From assembly GCA_029204225.1 (NCBI GenBank), contig CM055098.1, positions 49,977,063 to 50,041,062 of the forward strand: 64,000 nt of DNA, read 5' to 3'. Shown one piece after another: positions 57,098 through 64,000 of the stretch (position 1 is its first letter; each line of letters starts with the position of its first letter). Under the pieces are notes generated by a model, which made no database searches, had not been told where the DNA came from, and saw only the letters and a program-made list of their open reading frames with translations. The DNA is from Diphasiastrum complanatum (taxonomy: Eukaryota > Streptophyta > Lycopodiopsida > Lycopodiales > Lycopodiaceae). The position numbers and the translations under genes were made by a program.

Positions 57098-58814
57098 GGT
57101 TGCACTTAGGATCCTTTCTTTCCTTCAATAGGATGCCACCTATTGATGCCATATGAATAAAAACCTGTGATATGATTCTACAAATGTACTTTGTGACTTT
57201 CAAGAGACTAGATTTGAACATCTTCAATAATCTAGAATGATCTACAAAAGATCTAGCTCACAAACCTAAGAATCAATCTTCACACTAATGACTAGTCACT
57301 TGGAAACTCTGCTTTGATCACTAAGACAAAAGCACACAATCTTTGAATCAAATCACAAAAGAAATCAGATCCAATCTCCTATTGGACTCATCAAATACCA
57401 GTGACTCTTTCTTTTGAAAATTGAAATGGATATGAAAAGATTTGGCACCTAGATTTTTCTTTTCACTTGACTAGTTCTCTCAACACTTAAGATTCTTGAA
57501 CAAAATATGGGTTTTGTTTCAACAACATGAAAATCAAACTTAATCACTTCTTTTGGACTCACACTTGACCCAAATAATCTCACTCTTGAGATTTAGAATG
57601 AATTTGATTTGATTTGACAACAAACTATACCATCAATTTTTCACAAAGCTTAAAAAATTTAGACAACTAGAGATTCACAAAGATCTCAACCATGCATGAA
57701 TACTCAAATATAGACTCCTCGTTCTAGACATCCAATGGGATCACAAATTGACCCTCACACTCTCACAAAGAAAGTTGAATAGAACTAATTTGAGTTTCAT
57801 ACATTCTATGTCAATTTTTGCTCAATAAATTGAATTCAATCACTCCTATTGGATTCCACCAATTACTCTACCTTTTAAGACTTGGAATGAAATTCAAAAT
57901 CAAAAGTTGTGATTTTTCTCACTAAGATATTGTGCTTCAAAGAGCTAATGCCACTTAGAAAGATTTGATCACTTAGGAGAAGACAAACTCTCCACCAATA
58001 ACAACACAAAATGAGCTTCTAGATCTTGCCCTCTACAAAGGAAGGAACTCTTAGAAAATTGGATCTCTCTCTACACATTTGTCATAGACACCTTAATGAC
58101 TCTTTTCAAACCTTAGAATCACTCAAACAAATTTAGTAGGGTTGAACAATGTGACTTGGATCTCAATCTCTTTTCTAGAACTCTCAATTTAAGCCAATCT
58201 ATGTCAAATTCTACAAAAGATTTGCATAGATGCTCTATATGCACTAGAAACTCTCAAAGGTTTCACTTGGAAGACAGATCCAAAGATGTTTTCTAGCAAA
58301 TTGATGCTTCTAAACTTGACCCTATCACTCTTGAACAAATCTAGAGTGATGGTACAATGGATTTCAACCTCTCACCTTGCATATCACTCCTTAATCTATG
58401 ATTTTTAGCAAAATCTCTCTCAACTTCAACATGCACTCAGAAAATCAGAGATAATCAATCAATGCACCTAATTCAAGCTTCAAATTTGATTTTTTGGCTG
58501 ATCTAATCCAAGAACTAATCAAGGAATTAGATTCTCTATAGAAAATGCTTGATTTTGCACCAAAAATTACTCAAATTGGGTATGTGAGTCAAATTCTACA
58601 AATTTTTGAAATTTCTCAGTCAAAACCGGAGCTGTATGGCCTCACACGTGTGAAAAGAGTTCCTACAGCCCACAAAAAGATCTGGACCAAAAATTTTGAG
58701 GATAGCTATCAAATCCAACTCGCTACACAGAATTTGACTAGTTTTCAAAAAACTGCTAATTTTGGCTTTGGTTTGGATTAACCCTATCAATTTCAACAAA
58801 ACCTCTTGTACTAG
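57098..58814 (-). other. element B leader and start of its ORF
   Basis: The ORF of element B starts at ATG 57152 on the minus strand (MASIGGILLKERKDPKC...) and reaches the element A insertion at 57103. The first residues match the gag N-terminus of this group (MATNGGYML), but the body of gag is missing and the knuckle follows at once. 57153-58814 is a 1.66 kb leader without a credible long frame; CTCACACGTGTGAAAAG occurs at 58641. Confidence 0.7.
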
Positions 58815-58826
58815 GCTCTGATACCA
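58815..58826 (-). promoter_or_regulatory. element B primer binding site (tRNA-Met)
   Basis: TGGTATCAGAGC on the minus strand, directly after the LTR end. Confidence 0.95.
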
Positions 58827-59656
58827 TGTGCAAAAAGTACAACAAGGACCAAGAGTGGATCCTAATCTAATCCTCAAGAGGCATTGGTTGTCAGATTACT
58901 TGATCTATCAATCTACTTCAGATTAAGATCAATCTAGATCAATTCTAGACACAAAATCCTAACAAGAACAATCATTAATTGAAGGTAAGTGTACTTTTTG
59001 GTTTCACATGTGTGAAACACTGTCTGAGTACGGACTCCAACCTGAAAATCAAGTACACATTGATAGAACCTCAAAACAATCAAAACAAATGTAGACAAAT
59101 GGAGAGAATCACTCAAAATTGCTTCCAAAACCAAGATTGGTGTCTCACGCTGATTATGGCCAAATGTGGCTCTATATATACAATAAGTGGGAGCTCGTGG
59201 TACTAATCATCCCTCTGATCCCACATGTGTGAAGGTGCTTTGTCAAATGATGATTCATCATGCAAAACTGACACTTGGACAAAACCTTCTATCTTGAGCA
59301 CTTTTGGTCTATTTTTCTTCTATATGGAGATCTACTTGGAAATCTTCTAGAACTCAAAATTTGCCTACTTCAGCTTATTCCACGTGTGAGCTGTCCTCTA
59401 CACATGGGATATGACACCTAACCAAAAGATGTGGCTCATGCAATCAATAGATTGATGCCATGTGTCATATGTCTAGAAAACTAGTTTTTGGCCTTTTTAG
59501 CCACTAGAACTTGAATTAAATCATATGTACATCCTATATGATTATGGTACATGACAAGTACACTAGTCTCACACGTGGGAAAAGGCTCCACACATGTGTT
59601 TATATATATATACAAGATTTTTGGCCTCTACCAAGCTTATTTTTGCATTTTTCACA
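58827..59656 (-). mobile_element. element B 5' LTR (830 bp)
   Basis: Same ends as 48481-49312 with about 20 base changes and small indels by eye. Its central palindrome has one change (CACATGTGTG at 59007). The difference between the two LTRs suggests that element B is clearly older than element A. Confidence 0.9.
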
Positions 59657-59736
59657 ATCCCAACCTTTCAAATGGAATTATTTGTAGAGTTCAATCTCTC
59701 ACTATCTTCTAGAAGGTATGCTCCAATAGATCCCAT
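59657..59736 (-). pseudogene. copia gag start, upstream half, split by element B
   Basis: ATG 59736 starts a gag N-terminus (GAYLLEDSERLNSTNNSI, then a TGA in place of the Trp) that runs to 59657. The reading phase continues exactly at 48480, with the element B target duplication accounting for the join. 59737-60310 is the leader. Confidence 0.85.
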
Positions 59737-60310
59737 CTTACTAGAGAATTCTACAAGTAAAAAATTGATTTCATTGATTCTAAAACTCACAAAGGTCTCT
59801 CTTGAAGTGTTTCAATCAAATTAGATTTCTAATCCAACATATGGACTTATAATCTCAGTTCTAACAGTCCCTCACAAACTTGGAATGAAGTTAGATGAGT
59901 TAAAATCTTCTTACAATCAAATCAAGCTAATCTTGGCTATTTTTGGACAAAAAAATGACTTAATCTCCCTCACATTTCTTGATGTACTTTCAAGACTTGT
60001 AAATAACTTTTAAAGGGCTTGATTTTAGTCTAGATTAACTAGATCTCATGAACCAAAGTCAAATCTAATTAGTGGCACACAATCTCGGTAGCTTTTCCTA
60101 TGATTAGCACCAAAAATCTCATCAAGAACTCACAAATTGAATTTTTATGGTTCAAATGAATATCATGCATTAGCAGGTTCAAAAGTGCCCATGCATGTGG
60201 AAAGTACGAATTTAGATCCCTACCAAGTTTGGAATCAAATACTAGTTCTTAGCACCAATACTTGCTAGAAATGGATTTGCATTAGATGAACGGATTATTC
60301 TCTTGTACTT

Positions 60311-60323
60311 GGATCTGATACCA
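60311..60323 (-). promoter_or_regulatory. copia primer binding site (tRNA-Met type)
   Basis: TGGTATCAGATCC on the minus strand next to the LTR end; one difference from consensus in the first twelve bases. Confidence 0.85.
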
Positions 60324-61426
60324 TGTGAAAGTACTATACTTTAGGAACATAAATGGATCTTAGAAAGATCCACAAGAGTGATTGGATGCTTGCTTAACAA
60401 TCTATCAAAAAACTAGACACAAAAAGTTGATCTAGGTTGGCAATTTGACAAACAACAAGCATTAACAATCAAAAGCATTGATCAACATTGAAATTTGAGC
60501 TCACACGTGTGAACCACAACCCGCTATACGGCCTGTAGACTGAGCCCACACGTGTGAACCACAACCCGCTATACGGCCTGTAGACTGAGAATGAAGTATA
60601 AATCAACTTGATTTCATTTGGATCACAAAAAATCAATGTACATAGTGAACTAGCTCGAGATTGCCAATGAGCACCAAAAATAATCTATCTTCTCACTGTG
60701 CAGAGATGGAATACATAGCAAAATTGACTTCCTTTGTAAAGTTAGGTGAATTTCTAGCATGTAATAAGAAAACCTAGCCCTTGCCTATGAATAATTTCAG
60801 ATTATTTAAGATCCAATTCCATAACCTGATCTTTGGTTAGAAATAGATAAACACTACTAATGTAGAAAAATCAACATCTACTCTATGAAAGAGATGCAAA
60901 CTCAATAAGAACCTGATCAAACATCAAACATATGAGATGATGAATTTTTTTTTTCGTACAAAAATAGTAAGCTACTATATTTCACACGTGTGAATCCAAA
61001 AATAACATAAAATAAGCATTCTACACACAAAATTGCTACAATTCACAAATATAGTGCACCAATGGATAGATGAACCCAAGAGAACTCATGTATAAGCATG
61101 AATGAGATAATAGAGAGAGAATGTGTCTCTTCTCACCAATATACAGCTATATATAGTATATCCATGGCTCATTAATGAGTCTGGTTTCCCTCCATAACAA
61201 AAAACCTAGCATTAAGGTGGACTAGATTCAAATATCTCCACATTCAAACTTGAATCTCCAAAACTCAAGTACTACCTTTCTCACACTTTCAAAAAGTGTT
61301 TATTTGAATGCTTTTGGACTAATATATATTTGAAAAGTCAAAATCTAAGTTTGATATGAATACTGGCCTCAATTGCCAAATATACAAATATGACCAAAAT
61401 AGCAAAACTAGTTGAAATTTCTCACA
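60324..61426 (-). mobile_element. copia LTR (1103 bp) bordered by PPT and PBS
   Basis: On the minus strand it runs TGTGAGAAATTTC to GTACTTTCACA. The left neighbour is a primer site and gag; the right neighbour is a PPT and RNase H end, so one LTR serves two internal regions. CTATATATAGC at 61146-61156 is a possible TATA box. It contains TTCACACGTGTGAA (60981-60994) and a 45-bp tandem duplication (60502-60591). About 130 bp is shared with the LTR at 17616. Confidence 0.8.
60502..60591. repeat. 45-bp tandem duplication containing the CACACGTGTG palindrome
   Basis: Two copies of CACACGTGTGAACCACAACC...TACGGCCTGTAGACTGAG start at 60502 and 60547, with nearly no difference. Confidence 0.95.
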
Positions 61427-61680
61427 CTCTCTCTTCAACTAGTTTTAGCACAGACTTTCAGAACACTCCAAGTGAAGTACTATGCTTCATAAACAAGTCT
61501 TTTCCCAATTATCTGGTAAAGATATCAACTACACATTCCTTTGAAGAAACATGTTGAAGCTCCACCTCCTTTGCCAAGACTTGCTCCCTCACGAAGTGAT
61601 ATGCCACCTCAATATGCTTGCTCCTAGCATAGTTTTGACCATAGAACTTTGATCCAACTTTAGAATGGTCTCCATACTAA
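61427..61680 (-). pseudogene. copia RNase H C-terminus and PPT
   Basis: The minus strand gives RSKHIEVAYHFVREQVLAKE, VSSKECVVDIFT, a stop, LGKDLFMKHSTSLGVF and KLVEERV, then TGA within the first bases of the LTR. This parallels the element A C-terminus, including the PPT-coding GAAGAGAGAG. Sequence further right (61681-61846) is unassigned. Confidence 0.85.
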
Positions 61681-61846
61681 GTATTGACCTCCTTTAAGAG
61701 GTTTTATAGTAGCTTTCACAATTGATATAGAGAATAGTGTCCACCTGGAATGCTTCACTATTTCTTACATCAATTTTTCATGTCAAGATGTGAGTAGAAC
61801 ATGAAGAACCAAATAGAATGTCAATGAGATGATTCCTCTGGAGATA

Positions 61847-62602
61847 TGCAAAATAGGACCAAGAATGGATCCTTAAATGATCCACAAGAGGGATTGAATG
61901 TTAGATACAATTGATCTATCGATCTACACAAGATATAGATCAATCTAGATCAATTCTAGGCATGAAAATCTAAGAAGAACGATCATTAATGAAGATAAAT
62001 GTACTTGCTGGTTTCACACGTGTGAAAACCTGTTAGAGTACGGACTCCAATCTGAAAAAGAAATACACTATGATAGAATCTCAAATCATTCAAAACAAAT
62101 GAAGACAAATGGAGAGATTGACACAAAATTGCTTCCAAAATCAAGATTGATGTTTCATGTTGATTATGGCCAAATATGCCTCTATATATACACTTCTTGG
62201 AGCTCAAGGTATTGATCATGCATCAGATCTCACACATGTGAGGATGCTTTGTCATATGGTGAATCATCATGCAAAATTGACACTTGGATCAAACTTTCTA
62301 TTTTGAGCACTTTTGGTCCATTTTCCTACTATATGAAGATCTACTTAGAACCTTCTAGAAGTCAAAATTCGCCTACTTCAGCTTATTTCACACATGTGAG
62401 CAGTCCTCTACACATGGGATATGACACCTAACCTAAGGATGTGGCTGATGAAATCAATAGATTGATGTCATGTGTCATATGACTAGAAAACTAGATTTTG
62501 GCCTTTTTAGCCACTAGAACTTGAATTAAATCATATGTACAACCTATATGATTATGGTACATGACAAGTACACTAATTTCACATGTGGGAACAGGCTCCA
62601 AA
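61847..62602 (-). mobile_element. 3' LTR of an element-B-like copia, truncated
   Basis: It resembles the element B LTRs for about 755 bp, including TTTCACACGTGTGAAA (62012-62027) and AGTACGGACTCC. The part that would correspond to the LTR start (TATA-proximal 70 bp in element B) is missing near 62602. Confidence 0.75.
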
Positions 62603-62749
62603 TTTGCTAATCTGCCCGACGTCAATATCTCAAGTTAAATTTACTTGACTATGCTGGTTAGTATAATGAAAAATCTAGCTTGGTAAATCTAGCATAGATC
62701 TATCTATAACTCCAAGAGTCAATCTTAATTTTACAAATGGATCTTTAGG

Positions 62750-64000
62750 CAATGCCTTGGTGAGTATATCAGCAATGCAATCTGATCATGAAACATGAAT
62801 AAGCTTGATCTCCTTTGCTTGCACTTTCTCCCTCATGAAATGATGTGAAATCTCACTGTGCTTTGTTCGAACATGGAAGATTGGATTGTTTGCAAGTTGT
62901 TGAGCTGCTTGATTGTGACAATATATGCATGGAATGTCTTCATCCTTGATCACATGAAGATCCTCCAAAAGCCTTTTAAGCCAAAGAACCTCCTTTGTTG
63001 TTGTTGTCATAGCTTTATACTTGGATTCTGTTGATGAAAGAGAGATGGTATCTTGCTTTTTTCGAAAGCCAAGATATAGCTCCTCCACATAAGAATGTAG
63101 TGAATGCAATTATGGATCTTCTATCCATCTTGTCACCTGCAAAACTTGAGTCTGAATATGCTCTTAAACAAATATTAGTCCTTTCATAAACTATGCCAAA
63201 GTCTTTTGTAGCCGAGATGTACCGTAATACCCTTTTGGCACTTTTCCAATGACATATTAATGGACTTTGCATGTATTGACTCAATTTGCCAACACAAAAA
63301 CTAAGATCAGGTCTAGTGATGCTTAAGTATATCAAGAAACCAATAAGCATTCTATAGGTAGTGATGTCCTCAAAGGATGCTTCATCACTTTCCTTAGATA
63401 CTTTTACACTTAGTTCCATGGGAGTTTCAACTCCTTTACAATCAATCATGCCAAATTTTGCTAAGATTGATCTAGCATACTTAGATTGACATATGAAAGT
63501 AAAATCATCACTTCTAGTGACTTCTATTCCAAGTATAACTTTAAGAAGTCCTAGATCTACCATCCTAAATTCACTAGACAAGGAAATTTTTACATCTTTG
63601 ATGCCATCTAGATCATTTCTTGTGAGTATAATGTCATCAACATATAAAACTAAGATAATGATCTTCCCATCATTACATTTGTAGTACAATGATGGTTCAT
63701 AAGAACTTACGACAAATTCAATGGAAATAAGATAAGAATACAACCTAGAGTACCATGCTCTTGGTGCTTGCTTGAGTCCATAAAGACTCTTCTTCAAGAA
63801 ACACACCTTGTCTTATTCTCCATCTTTGATGAAGCCCTCGGGTTGGCACATGTAGATTTCCTCTTCCAAGAATCCATTCAAGAAAGCATTTGTCACATCA
63901 AGTTGGAAGAGCTCCCATTTCAAAGAAGTAGCAAGACATATGATTAATCTAATGGAAACAAGCTTTGCAACAGGTGCAAAGGTTTCATCATAATCTATGC
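62750..64000 (-). pseudogene. copia reverse transcriptase and RNase H, runs off the window
   Basis: The minus strand from 64000 shows the RT start region ([15 protein letters not shown]-like, 63840-63890), a frame 63806-63015 (YGLKQAPRAWYSRLYSYL, LYVDDIIL, FICQSKYARSILAKFGMIDC, SITRPDLSFCVGKLSQYM, AYSDSSFAGDKMDRRS), and a second frame 63109-62786 (SLSSTESKYKAM, FHVRTKHSEISHHFMREKV). One frameshift near 63050 separates them. The C-terminus ends in a short RSMLDLPS motif at about 62690 that element B also retains near 49330. Likely the autonomous relative of element B. Confidence 0.9.

Larger units (their letters stand above)
48481..59656 (-). mobile_element. element B: non-autonomous copia-related LTR retrotransposon with a novel ORF
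   Basis: It is bounded by LTRs 48481-49312 and 58827-59656 (roughly 20 differences by eye) and near-matching 5-bp flanks (ATCCT at 48476-48480, ATCCC at 59657-59661). It sits inside a gag codon run of an older copia. It has a consensus primer site (58815-58826) and a purine-rich end near 49313. Without the nested element A it is about 5.3 kb and has no integrase, RT or RNase H. Its single ORF of 610 residues runs 57152-57103 then 51232-49450. The text just before its 3' LTR resembles the end of the copia at 62786-64000, a possible source of enzymes. Confidence 0.85.

Overview
This window is nuclear DNA of a land plant with a large, repeat-rich genome. The evidence is the many layers of nested Ty1/copia and Ty3/gypsy LTR retrotransposons, initiator tRNA-Met and tRNA-Asp type primer binding sites, long AT, AG and CT microsatellites, and one plant-like gene. 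The sequence alone does not let me name the species; a fern, gymnosperm or other large-genome lineage would fit. I found no rRNA genes, CRISPR arrays or bacterial features, and recognised no tRNA genes.

Layout. 1-2.4 kb: one intronless alpha/beta-hydrolase-like gene. 2.4-5.3 kb: unrecognised intergenic DNA with a TTTCG-rich stretch. 5.3-16.3 kb: a decayed minus-strand gypsy element (gypsy 1) with leader, gag, pol and an extra 3' ORF. 16.3-30 kb: copia fragments on both strands, a captured intron-containing gene fragment (21.3-21.8 kb) and microsatellites. 30.2-32.3 kb: a plus-strand relative of gypsy 1. 32.3-34.6 kb: LTR, gag and protease of a plus-strand copia, into which a second gypsy element (gypsy 2) inserted with target duplication GGATC. 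The right end of gypsy 2 and the copia integrase that should follow it now lie inverted at 42.1-44.9 kb. 44.9-47.6 kb: a minus-strand copia whose single LTR has a primer site on one side and a polypurine tract on the other. 47.9-61.4 kb: a minus-strand copia whose gag is split by an 11.2 kb element (element B), itself split by a complete young copia (element A). 61.8-64 kb: 3' end of a further minus-strand copia that runs off the window.

Three points stand out. Element A (51233-57097) has two 655-bp LTRs in which I see no difference, a perfect target duplication GGTTG and an uninterrupted 1316-codon gag-pol, so it inserted very recently and may be mobile. Element B lacks pol; with element A subtracted it has an uninterrupted reading frame of 610 amino acids made of a stub of gag, a zinc knuckle and an unrecognised protein built from two copies of a roughly 175-residue module. 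The two gypsy elements each carry an extra 3' ORF (globular part, low-complexity linker, coiled coil) separated from pol by a non-coding spacer full of element-specific short motifs. A palindrome, TTTCACACGTGTGAAA, also recurs in LTRs of several copia families here.
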